Made by a program: the position numbers and the translations under genes. A stretch of 64,000 bases of DNA from positions 9,804 through 73,803 of the forward strand of contig CAYQDR010000005.1 in assembly GCA_964416315.1 (NCBI GenBank). The letters are read 5' to 3'. The stretch is from CAYQDR01 sp964416315 (lineage in GTDB: Bacteria; Methylomirabilota; Methylomirabilia; Rokubacteriales; DASRDR01). Numbering within the stretch: position 1 is the stretch's first letter; each line of letters opens with the position of its first letter. Positions 52,996 through 62,573 of this stretch are shown in pieces. A model generated the notes under the pieces. The model was given only the letters and a program-made list of their open reading frames with translations, was not told where the DNA came from and made no database searches.

Positions 52996-53012
52996 CGCCG
53001 GCAAAGCCGGCG
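52996..53012. terminator. Hairpin after the tct operon
   Basis: CGCCGGC-AAA-GCCGGCG is a perfect 7-bp stem 16 nt past the tctC stop, where a terminator is expected. There is no T tract. The gap 52981-53537 otherwise holds a GATAAT box at 53205, a hairpin (GGGGCAG at 53231-53237, CTGCCCC at 53251-53257), and no convincing gene. Confidence 0.4.
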
Positions 53013-53537
53013 AAGCGCCTCTTGGCCGGCGGTGGCGGAACGCCGGACGAGCGCGCGGCCGGCTGCTGCCACTGAGGGGCATGAGGGGCGGGAAAGACCC
53101 GGCAGCGCACGGACTTGCTCCCCGGTGGGCCGCGTTCGATCGTCCGGGTCTCATTCGGGAGTGCGGGGGAATTCACCTGATGCGGACCTCACGTGAAGTG
53201 GTGAGATAATCAGCGGGAGGCAGAGTAGCCGGGGCAGACGGCGCTGACCGCTGCCCCCCTGGGACACCACCGAGCGAACGGGTCGGGCGCCTGGCGGTGT
53301 GATCGCCTGCGGAAGGCGGACCCGAGATGCAGCTGCGCCCTGTCGCTCCCGTGCGGTGCTGGCTGCGGCCGGTGAGGACGCTCGCGGGCCGCATCGGCGG
53401 CGTCGCGTTGCTCGACGCGGCAGCTCGCCGTGCTGTCCGGACTACCGGCGCAGCGTCGCCCCCTCTGACCCTCAGTCCTCCACGCCGCCCGGCCGCGGCT
53501 GCTCTCCCCCTGGGGTGCGTGCCGGCTGGGAGCCCTA

Positions 53538-55880
53538 GTGCCGTTGCGCTTCTCCGGTAGCCGGTTTCTCGCCTACTGGGCGTGCGTGGGGGCGCTCGCG
53601 GCCATCTATTCCGCCGCGGCGAAGCTCGGGCTCTCGCTGGCCGGCGTGCACCAGAACGTCTCGCTCGTCTGGCCCCCGACGGGGATCGCCCTCGCGGCAC
53701 TCCTGCTGCTCGGGTACCGCTACTGGCCCGGCGTCGCCCTGGGAGCGTTCCTGGCCAATGCGACCACCGAGGTGTCGCTCGCCACGGCGGCCGGCATCGC
53801 CACCGGAAACACCCTGGAGGCGCTTTCGGGGGCCTACCTGCTTCGCCGCGTCGGCCAGTTCCGTCCGTCGTTCGAGCTGCTTCAGGATGTGCTCGGGCTG
53901 CTGGTTCTTTCGGCAGGCCTGAGCACCATGGTCAGCGCCACGATCGGCGTCGCCAGTCTCTGCCTCGGTGGCGCCGCCTCCTGGGCCGCGTACGGGCAGC
54001 TGTGGTGGCAGTGGTGGTTGGGGGACGCCATGGGCGCGCTCGTGGTCGCTCCGGTGCTGCTGACGTGGGGCAGCGCGCCGCTCCGGCTCACCAGGCCGTG
54101 GCGGCAGTACGTCGAGGCCGGCGCGTTGCTGGTGACCCTGGTGACCGTCAGCGAGATCGTGTTCGGCGGTTCCCTCACCACCGATGCCACCACGTACCCT
54201 CTGGCATTCATCGTGTTCCCCTTCGTGATCTGGGCGGCGCTGCGGTTCGGTCCACGCGGGGCGGCGGCGGCGACCCTCGTGGTTTCGGCGATCGCGATCT
54301 GGGGCACGGCGCGGCAGGTCGGCCCGTTCCTCGGGAAGACGCTCACCGAGAGCCTGCTGCTGCTGCAGATCTTCATGAGCGTTATGGCGGCCACGGCCCT
54401 CGTCCTGGGCGCGGTGATCACCCAGCGGCGCATGGCGGAGAAGGCGCTGCAGCAGAGCGAGAAGCGTTACCGCGAGCTCGTCGAGAACGCCACCGACCTC
54501 GTCTACGCCCTCGACCTCGCCGGGAACTTCACCTCGCTCAACAAGGCCGGCGAGCAGATGACGGGTTACACGCGCGATGAAGCGTTCACGATGAACTTCG
54601 TCGACGCGGTCGTGGCCCCGGCACATCGCGAGCTCGCGTGGCAGATGATCGCCCGACAGATAGCTGGAGGGACACCGATCGTCTACGAGCTGGAGATCGT
54701 GGCGAAGGATGGCCGCGGCGTGCCGGTGGAGGTCAGCACCCGGCTGATATCCCAGGACGGGAAGCCTCTCGGCGTGCAGGGTATCGCCCGCGACATCACC
54801 GAGCGCAAGCAAGCCGAAGCGGCGCTGGAGGACGCGAACAGAAAGCTGAGCGGCTGGGTGACAGAGCTCGAAGAACGTACCCGCCAGATCGCCTTGCTCA
54901 GCGAAATGGGCGAGCTGCTCCAGACCTGCCTCACCGCCGAGGAAGCCCACACGGTCGTCGCCCAGTTCGGTCAGAAACTGTTCCCCGGCGATTCGGGCGC
55001 ACTGGGTATCTTTCGGGTCGGACAGAATCTCGTGGAGGTCGTCGCCGTCTGGGGTCGACTGGCGCCGGGTGAGCGCGTCTTCACGCCGGACCGGTGCTGG
55101 GCCCTCCGCCGCGGGCGGGTGCACTTCGTCGAGGGGCTGGCCTCGGGACTGCTCTGCCGGCACGTGGACCGATCGCCCACGGCCCGGTACCTCTGCGTCC
55201 CGATGATGGCGCAGGGCGAGCCGCTGGGGGTGCTGCACCTGCGGGGGGGACGGTCCAGGTCGAGTCCGTCCGATCCCTCCCTGGAGGACGCGCGGGAGTC
55301 TCACCAGCGGCTCGCGGTGACCGTGGCCGAACACATCGCCCTGGCGCTGGCGAACTTGAAGCTACAGGAGACGCTGCGGAGCCAGGCGATCCGTGATCCC
55401 CTCACGGGTCTGTTCAACCGGCGGTACATGGAAGAGTCGCTCGAACGCGAGGTGCGCCGGGCTGGACGCAGCGCCACCCCGCTCGGGATCATCATGCTCG
55501 ACATCGATCACTTCAAACGCTTCAACGACGAGTTGGGCCATGAGGCGGGCGACACGCTGCTGAGCGCCTTGTGCACCTTCCTGCGCGCGCACATTCGCGC
55601 GGAAGACATCGCGTGCCGCTACGGCGGGGAGGAGTTCACGCTCATCCTGCCGGAGGCGTCGTTGGACGCGACCCGTGAGCGTGCGGAGCAGCTCCGTGAG
55701 GGGGTCCGATTACTCCGGGTGCCTTATCGGGGCGACGTGCTCGGGCCGGTCACCCTCTCCCTCGGCGTGGCCACGTTCCCCGACCACGGCGCGAGCGGGC
55801 ACGCTCTCCTCCTTGCGGCTGATGCCGCCCTGTACCGTGCCAAGCACGAAGGCCGCGACCGGCTGGTCGTCGCGCAATGA
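53538..55880 (+). CDS. Diguanylate cyclase with MASE1, PAS and GAF domains
   Basis: The 780-residue sensor has an N-terminal MASE1 membrane domain (about 8-290: SLVWPPTGIALAALLLLGYR), a PAS domain (about 308-425, with GIARDITERK), a coiled linker, a GAF domain (about 450-605) and a GGDEF domain (about 620-775). The active site reads GGEEF (in CRYGGEEFTLIL), and R-A-E-D five residues before it is the inhibitory I-site. It should make cyclic di-GMP from two GTP in response to a membrane or PAS signal. Start GTG 53538, after a long leader. Confidence 0.94.
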   Translation: MPLRFSGSRFLAYWACVGALAAIYSAAAKLGLSLAGVHQNVSLVWPPTGIALAALLLLGYRYWPGVALGAFLANATTEVSLATAAGIATGNTLEALSGAYLLRRVGQFRPSFELLQDVLGLLVLSAGLSTMVSATIGVASLCLGGAASWAAYGQLWWQWWLGDAMGALVVAPVLLTWGSAPLRLTRPWRQYVEAGALLVTLVTVSEIVFGGSLTTDATTYPLAFIVFPFVIWAALRFGPRGAAAATLVVSAIAIWGTARQVGPFLGKTLTESLLLLQIFMSVMAATALVLGAVITQRRMAEKALQQSEKRYRELVENATDLVYALDLAGNFTSLNKAGEQMTGYTRDEAFTMNFVDAVVAPAHRELAWQMIARQIAGGTPIVYELEIVAKDGRGVPVEVSTRLISQDGKPLGVQGIARDITERKQAEAALEDANRKLSGWVTELEERTRQIALLSEMGELLQTCLTAEEAHTVVAQFGQKLFPGDSGALGIFRVGQNLVEVVAVWGRLAPGERVFTPDRCWALRRGRVHFVEGLASGLLCRHVDRSPTARYLCVPMMAQGEPLGVLHLRGGRSRSSPSDPSLEDARESHQRLAVTVAEHIALALANLKLQETLRSQAIRDPLTGLFNRRYMEESLEREVRRAGRSATPLGIIMLDIDHFKRFNDELGHEAGDTLLSALCTFLRAHIRAEDIACRYGGEEFTLILPEASLDATRERAEQLREGVRLLRVPYRGDVLGPVTLSLGVATFPDHGASGHALLLAADAALYRAKHEGRDRLVVAQ

Positions 55881-55905
55881 CCCGCTCGCGCGAGCCGCAC
55901 TCCCG

Positions 55906-56766
55906 TCACACGCGGAGCGTCATCAACTCCTCGCCGAAGACGAGCTCGCCGTCGTAGATCCGGCGCACGTCGCCGATGCCCTTCTCCATCGGGCCGTGAC
56001 CGGCGAGGTGCGGGCCGATGTGGACGAGGACGAGCTTTCTCACGCCGGCCTCGCGGGCCATCTCGGCGGCCCCCGCCGTGCCGCACTGACCCGGGGCCTC
56101 GCCGTTGGCCTCCATCCGCGCCTGGTCGTCCCAGCACATGCAGAGCATCACGTCCGCGCCGCGCGCCAGCTCCACCACGCTCCGGCACGGCTGCGTGTCG
56201 CCGGTGAAGACGACGCTGCCGTCGGCCGAGTCGAGCCGGTAGGCGAGGGAGTCGAGCCAGGGCTGGACGTGCTCGGCGGGGGCGGCGCGGACCGTCCACT
56301 CCCGCCCGCGGTGCACGACGCCCGGGCCGACGTCCTTCGCGAGCACGTGCGGCGGCTTCCGCGGGAGCGTGCCGCCGCGGTTCACGTGGACGCGCTGGCT
56401 CAACGGGTGGTTCACGCGCGCCTTCCAGTCGTGGACGAAGGCGCCGTGCTCCCCGAGGATGCGCTCCGTGATGGTCTCGGTGAGCGTGGGCCCGAAGACC
56501 TGGAGGGTGTTCTCCTTGCCGACAGACTGGTCCCAGCGGCAGAGGAGGAAGCAGGGGTAGTCCACGTCGTGGTCGAAGTGGTGGTGGGTGAAGAAGAGGT
56601 AGTCGACCTGCGTGGGGAAGATCCCGGCCTTGACGAGCTTGTAGGTGGCGGCCGGCCCGCAGTCGAACATGAGGTATTCGCCGCCGACGTGGAGCGCGAA
56701 GGCCGAGCCGAAGCGGTGGGGCGTCGGCGTCGGGGTCCCGGCGCCGAGGACGACGAGCTGGGCCAT
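55906..56766 (-). CDS. MBL-fold metallohydrolase
   Basis: The 286-residue protein has the metallo-beta-lactamase core MAQLVVLGAGTPTPTPHRFG, EYLMFDCGPAATYKLVKAG, FFTHHHFDHDVDYPCFLL (the HxHxDH zinc motif as HHHFDHD), VVFTGDTQPCRSVVELARGA with the bridging Asp, and KLVLVHIGPHL with a final His. It resembles RNase Z-like and arylsulfatase-like hydrolases; the substrate is unknown. It converges with the diguanylate cyclase gene. An AGGTGACC site precedes the ATG. Confidence 0.87.
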   Translation of the reverse strand: MAQLVVLGAGTPTPTPHRFGSAFALHVGGEYLMFDCGPAATYKLVKAGIFPTQVDYLFFTHHHFDHDVDYPCFLLCRWDQSVGKENTLQVFGPTLTETITERILGEHGAFVHDWKARVNHPLSQRVHVNRGGTLPRKPPHVLAKDVGPGVVHRGREWTVRAAPAEHVQPWLDSLAYRLDSADGSVVFTGDTQPCRSVVELARGADVMLCMCWDDQARMEANGEAPGQCGTAGAAEMAREAGVRKLVLVHIGPHLAGHGPMEKGIGDVRRIYDGELVFGEELMTLRV

Positions 56767-56820
56767 GGGTCACCTCCGGGGAGATGGCGTCGGACCCCCT
56801 TCTAGCAGGCCCGGCGTTCC

Positions 56821-56849
56821 TTGACAACTCCCGGCCCGCCGACTACCTT
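56821..56849 (+). promoter_or_regulatory. Sigma70-type promoter of the aconitase X operon
   Basis: TTGACA (56821-56826), a 17-nt spacer and TACCTT (56844-56849) predict a start near 56856, about 13 nt before the GTG at 56869, with GGAG in between. This supports the GTG over an upstream TTG start that overlaps the -35 box. Confidence 0.6.
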
Positions 56850-56868
56850 GCGGGCGGAGCGCGACCCG

Positions 56869-58110
56869 GTGAAGCTGACGGCTGAAGAGGCGGCGATCCT
56901 GGCGGGGCACCGGGGCAAGCCCGCGCGGCGGGCGCTCGAGATGCAGATCGCGACGGGCGAGTTCTTCGGCGCCGAGGAGATGGTGCCGGTGACCTCGGCC
57001 CACCTCACCGGCGACGCCGAGTCCATGGGCGACGCGGGCCTCGCGTTCGTCGAGGAGCTCGCCCGCGAGGGCGCGCGCTTCGTCGTCCCGACCACGACCA
57101 ACTCGCGCAACGTGGACTTCGCTTGCTACCGCGAGCTCGGCCAGCCCGAGGAGGTCGCCCGGAAGGAGCAGCGCCTGCGCGAGCTGGTCGTGACGATGGG
57201 CGCCATCCCGCTCGACAGCTGCACGAACTATCAGTCGATCTGCCAGCCGCGCTTCGGCGAGCACCTGGCGTGGGGCGACACCGGCACCGTGATCTGGGCC
57301 AACGCAGTGGCCGGGGCCCGGTCGAACTTCGAGGGTGGGCCCGCGTCGTATGCCGCGGCGCTCACCGGCCGCGTCCCGGCTTACGGGATGCACCTCCCCG
57401 AGTGCCGGCTCGGGACGCACCTCGTCGAGTTGCGAGACCAGCCCCGGAGCGCGAGCGACTGGGGGGCGCTCGGGTGCCTCGTGGGGCGGCAGCTCACGAA
57501 CTACTGGCTCGTCCCCGTCTTCACGGGGCTCGGCGTCGAGCCGAGCGCCGACGGGCTCAAGCAGCTCGGGGCGGCGCTCGCCAGCTACGGCTCCCTCGCG
57601 ATGTTCCACCTGGTCGGGAGCACGCCCGAGGCGCGGACCCTCGAGGACGCCTTCGGAGGGCGGCCGCCGCGGGGACGGATCGTCGTCGAGCCGGGGGACC
57701 TCCAGCGCGCGTACCGGAGCTTCGTGGCCGAGCGCGCGGAGGTGGACCTCGTCGTCTTCGGCACGCCGCACCTGTCGATCTTCGAGGTTCGCCAGCTCGC
57801 GGGGCTCCTGGACGGCAGGCGGGTCCACCGGCGCACGATGCTCCTGCTCACGACCAGCGCCGAGGTCAAGGCGCTCGCCGACCGCCTGGGCTACACCCGG
57901 ACCATCGAGGCGGCCGGAGGCCGGATCGCCGTCGGCGTGTGCTACTACATCATGACGCCGCGCGAGCTCGCGCGGCGCCACGGCTTCCGGACGATCGTCA
58001 CCGACTCGGCCAAGCTCGCCAACATCATCGGCGGGTCCGGCTACAACCCGATCTTCCGCCCGACCGCGGAGTGCGTGGACGCGGCGGTCACGGGGCGGGT
58101 CGCCCGATGA
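56869..58110 (+). CDS. Aconitase X catalytic (large) subunit
   Basis: The 413-residue protein is the DUF521/AcnX catalytic domain: VKLTAEEAAILAGHRGKPAR, FVVPTTTNSRNVDFACYREL, DSCTNYQSICQPRFGEHLAW, GDTGTVIWANAVAGARSNFE and a C-terminal DSAKLANIIGGSGYNPIFRP. Known members dehydrate cis-3-hydroxy-L-proline (bacteria) or mevalonate 5-phosphate (archaea) with an iron-sulfur site. The two-subunit layout, as here, occurs in archaea and some bacteria. The stop overlaps the small-subunit ATG (ATGA). Substrate is undetermined. Confidence 0.9.
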   Translation: MKLTAEEAAILAGHRGKPARRALEMQIATGEFFGAEEMVPVTSAHLTGDAESMGDAGLAFVEELAREGARFVVPTTTNSRNVDFACYRELGQPEEVARKEQRLRELVVTMGAIPLDSCTNYQSICQPRFGEHLAWGDTGTVIWANAVAGARSNFEGGPASYAAALTGRVPAYGMHLPECRLGTHLVELRDQPRSASDWGALGCLVGRQLTNYWLVPVFTGLGVEPSADGLKQLGAALASYGSLAMFHLVGSTPEARTLEDAFGGRPPRGRIVVEPGDLQRAYRSFVAERAEVDLVVFGTPHLSIFEVRQLAGLLDGRRVHRRTMLLLTTSAEVKALADRLGYTRTIEAAGGRIAVGVCYYIMTPRELARRHGFRTIVTDSAKLANIIGGSGYNPIFRPTAECVDAAVTGRVAR

Positions 58111-58532
58111 CGGCTGACGCCGCCGTCGTCCTCACCGGCCATTCCGGGGTCGGCGACCCCGTGGAGGGGGAGGCGCTCGTCTCGCCCGAGGGCTTCAGCG
58201 CGCGATACGACCTGGACCGCGCGACCGGCGTCATCGCCCGCGAGTCGCACGCGCTCCACGGCCGGTCGATCGCGGGGAAGGTGTTCGTCTGCCCGGTCGC
58301 CAAAGGCGGCTTCGCGACCTCGTGGGCACTGCTGGACCTCAAGGCCCGGGACCTCGCGCCCGTCGCGATGCTCTTCGGCTGGGCGAACCCCGTGATGGTC
58401 CAGGGGGCGGTCCTGGCCGGCGTCGCCCTCATGGACCGGCTGAGGCCGGACCCGATGGAGGTCGTCCGGACCGGGGACTGGGTGCGCGTGGACCCGAAGG
58501 CCGGCCGCGTCGAGGTCAGGCGACGGTCATGA
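58107..58532 (+). CDS. Aconitase X swivel (small) subunit, DUF126
   Basis: The 141-residue protein has LTGHSGVGDPVEGEALVSPE, FSARYDLDRATGVIARESHA, LHGRSIAGKVFVCPVAKGGF and ATSWALLDLKARDLAPVAML, the DUF126 swivel domain that closes over the large subunit. It is translated from an ATGA overlap with the large-subunit gene, and its own stop overlaps another ATG, continuing the coupled chain. Confidence 0.9.
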   Translation: MTADAAVVLTGHSGVGDPVEGEALVSPEGFSARYDLDRATGVIARESHALHGRSIAGKVFVCPVAKGGFATSWALLDLKARDLAPVAMLFGWANPVMVQGAVLAGVALMDRLRPDPMEVVRTGDWVRVDPKAGRVEVRRRS

Positions 58533-58597
58533 AGCAGGAAGCGATCCACCTGATCGCCCGGGCGTGGGCGATCCGCGGGGTCAAGCCCGGTGGCTGA
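58529..58597 (+). CDS. Short ORF between AcnX and the SDH-type anchor (22 aa)
   Basis: A 22-residue frame (MKQEAIHLIARAWAIRGVKP, ending GG) starts in the AcnX small-subunit stop (ATGA) and ends within the next gene. It would be an amphipathic helix. No family is recognised; it may serve only as a translational bridge. Confidence 0.3.
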   Translation: MKQEAIHLIARAWAIRGVKPGG

Positions 58598-58919
58598 CGA
58601 GCCCGCGCCGGTGCTCCACCGCGACTGGACGAGCCGCGACGCCTGGCGCGGCACGCGGCTCGGCCTCTGGGCGTGGCTCATCCAGCGCGCGGCGGCCGTG
58701 GCGCTCGTCCTCGTGATCGCGCTTCACATCCGCAACCCGTTCCTCCGGGCGATCCAGGCCACGCTGCTCGGCCTCGTCCTCCTGCATGGGCTTTTGGGCG
58801 TCCGCGCGATCCTCCTCGACCTCGGGCTACCGGTCCGGCTGCATCGGGTCCTCTTCGGTGCGGCGCTGGTGCTCGGTGTCGCGCTGTTCGCACTGGTCTG
58901 GTGGTGGCGGTGGTACTGA
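58590..58919 (+). CDS. Succinate dehydrogenase-type membrane anchor subunit
   Basis: The 109-residue protein starts at GTG 58590 (VADEPAPVLHRDWTSRDAWR) and has three spans, including LGLWAWLIQRAAAVALVLVI with the conserved Q-R pair, and AIQATLLGLVLLHGLLGVRA with a candidate heme-ligand His followed by GVR. This is the SdhC/D anchor pattern, carrying quinone and possibly heme b. A single anchor of this size suggests a one-subunit or incomplete anchor. It overlaps the methyltransferase start. Confidence 0.75.
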   Translation: MADEPAPVLHRDWTSRDAWRGTRLGLWAWLIQRAAAVALVLVIALHIRNPFLRAIQATLLGLVLLHGLLGVRAILLDLGLPVRLHRVLFGAALVLGVALFALVWWWRWY

Positions 58920-59473
58920 GCGACGGGCGGCGGACGACTCTGCGGCGGCTCAACTGGGGGTGCGGCACCGTTGCGCGGGCCGGCTGGCTCAACTCCGACT
59001 GCAAGGCTCGCCCCGGCGTGGACCTCGTCGGCGACATCCGCGACGGCCTCCCGCTCCCGGCCGACAGCCTCGACTACGCCGTGAGCATCCACGCGCTCCA
59101 GGACCTGCCCCACCGCGACCTCCTGCCGGCCTTGCAGGAGCTTCACCGGGTGCTCAAGCCCGGCGGCGTGCTCCGGCTCGCGCTCCCCGACCTCGACCGG
59201 GCCATCGACGCCTACCGACGAGGTGACCACCGGTACTTCCTGATCCCGGACTCGGAGGCCCGAAGCCTCGGCGGAAAGCTCTGCGTCCAGATGCTCTGGT
59301 ACGGCGCGCTCCGCTCGATCTTCACGTACGACTTCGTCGCGGAGCTCCTCGCCAAGGCCGGCTTCACCGAAGTCACCCGCTGCCGGTACGGGGAAACCGC
59401 GAGCCCTCACGCGGAGATCGTCGAGCTGGACAACCGGGAGCGGGAGAGCCTGTGGGTCGAGGCCGTGAAGTGA
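58910..59473 (+). CDS. SAM-dependent methyltransferase
   Basis: The 187-residue class I methyltransferase has LRRLNWGCGTVARAGWLNSD (SAM-binding G-C-G), VDLVGDIRDGLPLPADSLDY, VLKPGGVLRLALPDLDRAID and a C-terminal VWVEAVK-like end. The start is GTG 58910 or 58904, inside the anchor gene. Its stop overlaps the SdhB-like start (GTGA). A methyltransferase set between two SDH subunits is unusual; the target is unknown. Confidence 0.82.
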   Translation: MVLSDGRRTTLRRLNWGCGTVARAGWLNSDCKARPGVDLVGDIRDGLPLPADSLDYAVSIHALQDLPHRDLLPALQELHRVLKPGGVLRLALPDLDRAIDAYRRGDHRYFLIPDSEARSLGGKLCVQMLWYGALRSIFTYDFVAELLAKAGFTEVTRCRYGETASPHAEIVELDNRERESLWVEAVK

Positions 59474-60177
59474 TCCTCCGCGTGTTCCGTTGGGGTCCCG
59501 AGGCGCCGGCCGCGCGTTTCGACGAGTTCCCCGTCGAGCGGGGTGAGCGGACGACGGTGCTCGACGCTCTCGTCCAGCTCCGCGAGACGCTCGCCCCCGA
59601 TCTCGCGTTCCGCTACGCCTGCCGGGTCGGGATGTGCGGCTCGTGCGCCCTGGTCGTGGACGGGCGCGAGCGGTGGGCGTGCCGCACCCTTCTGTCCGGT
59701 CTGAGGACCGAGGCCGCAACCATTCGTCCTCTCTATCATTTCCCGCTGATTCGTGACCTCGTGGTGGAGATGGCGCCGTTCGTCCAGCGGATGAAGGCGG
59801 CGGGCGCGTCCTTCGCGCCCCGCGACCCCGCAGCCCGCGCGGTCGCGCCGATCGCGTCGGGCAGCGCCGAGCGCGCCGTCATCGACCCCGCCATCGAGTG
59901 CATCGGGTGCGGGGCGTGCCTCTCGGCGTGCACGATGGTGCGCTGGGATGCGCGGTTTCCCGGGCCGGCGGCGCTCAACCGGGCGTGGACCCTGGTCGCG
60001 GACCGCCGGGACGGGGGCCTGCCGGCGCGGTGGGAGGCGCTCTTCGGCGAGGACGGCGTGGTCCGCTGCCATGGCCAGGCGCAGTGCACGGCCGTCTGCC
60101 CGATGGAGCTCTCTCCCGCCGACTCGATCCTGCGGCTCCGGCGTCGAGCCGTGCGGTCACTGTTTCCCGAGACTTAG
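59470..60177 (+). CDS. Succinate dehydrogenase/fumarate reductase-type iron-sulfur subunit
   Basis: The 235-residue protein has a plant-type 2Fe-2S domain (CRVGMCGSCALVVDGRERWA with a fourth Cys at the end), and C-terminal CIGCGACLSACTMV and CHGQAQCTAVCP for the 4Fe-4S and 3Fe-4S clusters. It passes electrons from a flavoprotein to the quinone pool. The only flavoprotein candidate in the window is at 48232. It starts at GTG 59470, overlapping the methyltransferase stop. The aconitase promoter follows. Confidence 0.92.
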   Translation: MILRVFRWGPEAPAARFDEFPVERGERTTVLDALVQLRETLAPDLAFRYACRVGMCGSCALVVDGRERWACRTLLSGLRTEAATIRPLYHFPLIRDLVVEMAPFVQRMKAAGASFAPRDPAARAVAPIASGSAERAVIDPAIECIGCGACLSACTMVRWDARFPGPAALNRAWTLVADRRDGGLPARWEALFGEDGVVRCHGQAQCTAVCPMELSPADSILRLRRRAVRSLFPET

Positions 60178-60206
60178 ATTCCGGCTACTTAGCGCTGCCC
60201 GCCGCC

Positions 60207-60235
60207 TTGACACCCCCGGGGGCGCGGGGTAGCAT
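60207..60235 (+). promoter_or_regulatory. Sigma70-type promoter of the aconitase/isocitrate dehydrogenase operon
   Basis: TTGACA (60207-60212), a 17-nt spacer and TAGCAT (60230-60235) place the start near 60242, with a 60-nt leader containing GGAGGGGG before the ATG at 60304. Confidence 0.62.
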
Positions 60236-60303
60236 CGAAGCCAGGGTGTGCTCGCCTCCCGTCCCGCGCGGATTGGAGGCGATATCTTTGGAGGGGGACT
60301 GCC

Positions 60304-62547
60304 ATGGCGGCTGAGGTCCGCGCGCTCTACGGCTCCATGGGCGAGCGGGTGGCGCGGGCACGGCGGGAGTGGGGCCGCCCCCTCACCCTCTCCGAGAAGG
60401 TCTTCGTCGCCCACGTCCAGGACTGGACGAGCCAGGGCTGGGAGCGCGGCAAAGCCACCCTGCGCTTGCGCGTGGACCGGGTGGCGATGCAGGACGCGAC
60501 CGGCCAGATGGCGCTCCTCCAGTTCATGCAGGCCGGGAAGAAGCGCATCGCCGTGGCCTCGACGATGCACTGCGACCACCTGATCCGCGCCGAGACGGGG
60601 GCGTCCCCCGACACGGTGCGGGCGCTCACCGAGAACGACGAGGTCTACGCCTTCCTCCGTTCCGCCTCGCGGAAGTACGGCATCGGCTTCTGGCGGCCCG
60701 GGTCGGGGATCATCCACCAGGTCGTGCTCGAGAACTACGCCTTCCCCGGCGGGCTCATGATCGGGGCCGACTCGCACACGCCGAACGCGGGCGGTCTCGG
60801 GATGCTCGCGATCGGCGTGGGCGGCGTCGACTGTGGCGAGGTCATGGCGGGGCTCCCGTGGGAGGTGCTCCACCCCAAACTGATCGGCGTCCATCTCACG
60901 GGCAAGCTCGCCGGGTGGAGCGCCCCGAAGGACGTCATCACCTACCTCTGCGGGCTGCTCACGGTCAAGGGCGGGACGAACAAGATCATCGAGTATTTCG
61001 GTCCCGGCGCCGCGTCGATCAGCGCGACCGGCAAGGGGACGATCTGCAACATGGGGGCGGAGCTGGGCGCGACGACGTCGGTCTTCGCGTTCGACGCTCG
61101 CATGGCGACCTACCTCCGCGCCACCGAGCGCGCGGAGATCGCCGCGCTCGCCGAGGCGCACCGCGAGCATCTGGTCCCGGACGCGGAGGTCCTCGAGGAC
61201 CCGAAGCGGTTCTACGACGAGCTCGTCGAGATCGACCTCTCGGCACTCGAGCCCCACGTCGTCGGGCCCCACTCGCCCGATCGGGCCCGGTCGATCTCGA
61301 AGCTCGCGGCGGACGTGCGGGCGAACGGCTGGCCGGCGGCGATCAAGGCGGCCCTGATCGGCTCCTGCACCAACTCCTCGTACGAGGATATGCGGCGCGC
61401 CGCGCACGTCGCCATGCAGGGGCTCAAGGCGGGGCTCCGCGCGAGGACGCCGTTCCTCGTCACCCCGGGCTCCGAGCGGATCTTCCAGACGATCAAGCGC
61501 GACGGGATCATGGCGACGTTCGAGCGGATGGGCGGCACCGTGCTCGCGAACGCCTGCGGCCCGTGCATCGGCCAGTGGAAGCGCTCCGACGTGGGGCGGG
61601 AGGAGACCAACACGATCGTGTCCTCCTTCAACCGCAACTTCCCGGGGCGTAACGACGGGAGCGCCGCGACGCTCTCGTTCCTGACGAGCCCCGAGATCGT
61701 CACCGCGCTCGCCTTCGCGGGCACGCTCGAGTTCGACCCGGTCCACGGGACGCTCCCGGGCCCCGACGGGCACCCGTTCCGGTTCACGCCGCCCGAGGGG
61801 GAGGAGCTGCCGCGGGACGGCTTCGCGCGGGGCGAGGAGGGGTACGAGGCGCCGGCCGAGGACGGGGACTCGGTCCGGGTGGAGATCTCGCCGACGAGCG
61901 AGCGCCTCCAGCTCCTCCTGCCGTTCCCGCGCTGGGACGGGAAGGACTTCGAGCGGCTCCCGATCCTCGTGAAGACCAAGGGCAAGACGACGACGGACCA
62001 CATCTCCCCGGCCGGCGCCTGGCTGCGCTACCGCGGGCACCTCGACCGGATCAGCGACAACATGTTCCTGGGGGCGATCAACGCCTTCAGCGGGGAGACG
62101 GGGAAGGGCGTCAACGCCCTGACCGGCGAGACCGGGGTCCTCTTCACGAAGATCGCGCGCGACTGGAAGGCCAAAGGGGTCGGCTGGGTGGTCGTCGGAG
62201 ACGAGAACTACGGCGAGGGGTCGAGCCGCGAGCACGCGGCGATGTCGCCACGCTACCTCGGGGCCCGGGCCGTCATCGTCAAGAGCTTCGCCCGCATCCA
62301 CGAGACCAACCTCAAGAAGCAGGGCATCCTCGCGCTCACGTTCGCCGATCCCAAGGACTACGACCTGTTCGAGCAGCCGGACCGCGTCTCGGTCGTGGGG
62401 CTCGACAGGCTCGCGCCGGGCCGGCCCGTCGAGGTCCGCGTCCACAAGCCGGACGGCCGCACGGTCACGATCACGACCCGCCACACCCTGACGGACGAGC
62501 AGATCGGCTGGTTTCGCGCGGGCTCCGCGCTCAACGCGCTCACCTGA
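60304..62547 (+). CDS. Aconitate hydratase, mitochondrial type
   Basis: The 747-residue enzyme interconverts citrate and isocitrate. It shows the three 4Fe-4S cysteine sites of aconitase ([12 protein letters not shown] and [10 protein letters not shown]), [20 protein letters not shown], a linker, and the swivel domain [20 protein letters not shown] with [20 protein letters not shown]. Length and the domain order (catalytic then swivel) match the eukaryotic/mitochondrial-like subfamily found in many bacteria. It is cytoplasmic and cotranscribed with icd (26-nt gap). Confidence 0.95.
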   Translation: MAAEVRALYGSMGERVARARREWGRPLTLSEKVFVAHVQDWTSQGWERGKATLRLRVDRVAMQDATGQMALLQFMQAGKKRIAVASTMHCDHLIRAETGASPDTVRALTENDEVYAFLRSASRKYGIGFWRPGSGIIHQVVLENYAFPGGLMIGADSHTPNAGGLGMLAIGVGGVDCGEVMAGLPWEVLHPKLIGVHLTGKLAGWSAPKDVITYLCGLLTVKGGTNKIIEYFGPGAASISATGKGTICNMGAELGATTSVFAFDARMATYLRATERAEIAALAEAHREHLVPDAEVLEDPKRFYDELVEIDLSALEPHVVGPHSPDRARSISKLAADVRANGWPAAIKAALIGSCTNSSYEDMRRAAHVAMQGLKAGLRARTPFLVTPGSERIFQTIKRDGIMATFERMGGTVLANACGPCIGQWKRSDVGREETNTIVSSFNRNFPGRNDGSAATLSFLTSPEIVTALAFAGTLEFDPVHGTLPGPDGHPFRFTPPEGEELPRDGFARGEEGYEAPAEDGDSVRVEISPTSERLQLLLPFPRWDGKDFERLPILVKTKGKTTTDHISPAGAWLRYRGHLDRISDNMFLGAINAFSGETGKGVNALTGETGVLFTKIARDWKAKGVGWVVVGDENYGEGSSREHAAMSPRYLGARAVIVKSFARIHETNLKKQGILALTFADPKDYDLFEQPDRVSVVGLDRLAPGRPVEVRVHKPDGRTVTITTRHTLTDEQIGWFRAGSALNALT

Positions 62548-62573
62548 GCGCGCGGCGGGGAGGGGAGGCGCAC

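Noticed and set aside
53182..53210. Promoter with GATAAT at 53205-53210 for the GGDEF gene
   Set aside because: The -10 is good, but no -35 exists at 16-18 nt and the leader would be over 300 nt, so I did not list it as a feature.
55884..55895. Terminator between the convergent GGDEF and MBL genes
   Set aside because: GCTCGCGCGAGC is self-complementary but has no loop and no T tract; too short in GC-rich DNA to claim.
60157..62484. 775-codon minus-strand frame opposite aconitase
   Set aside because: Antisense to a fully conserved aconitase; composition is that of a GC-rich shadow.
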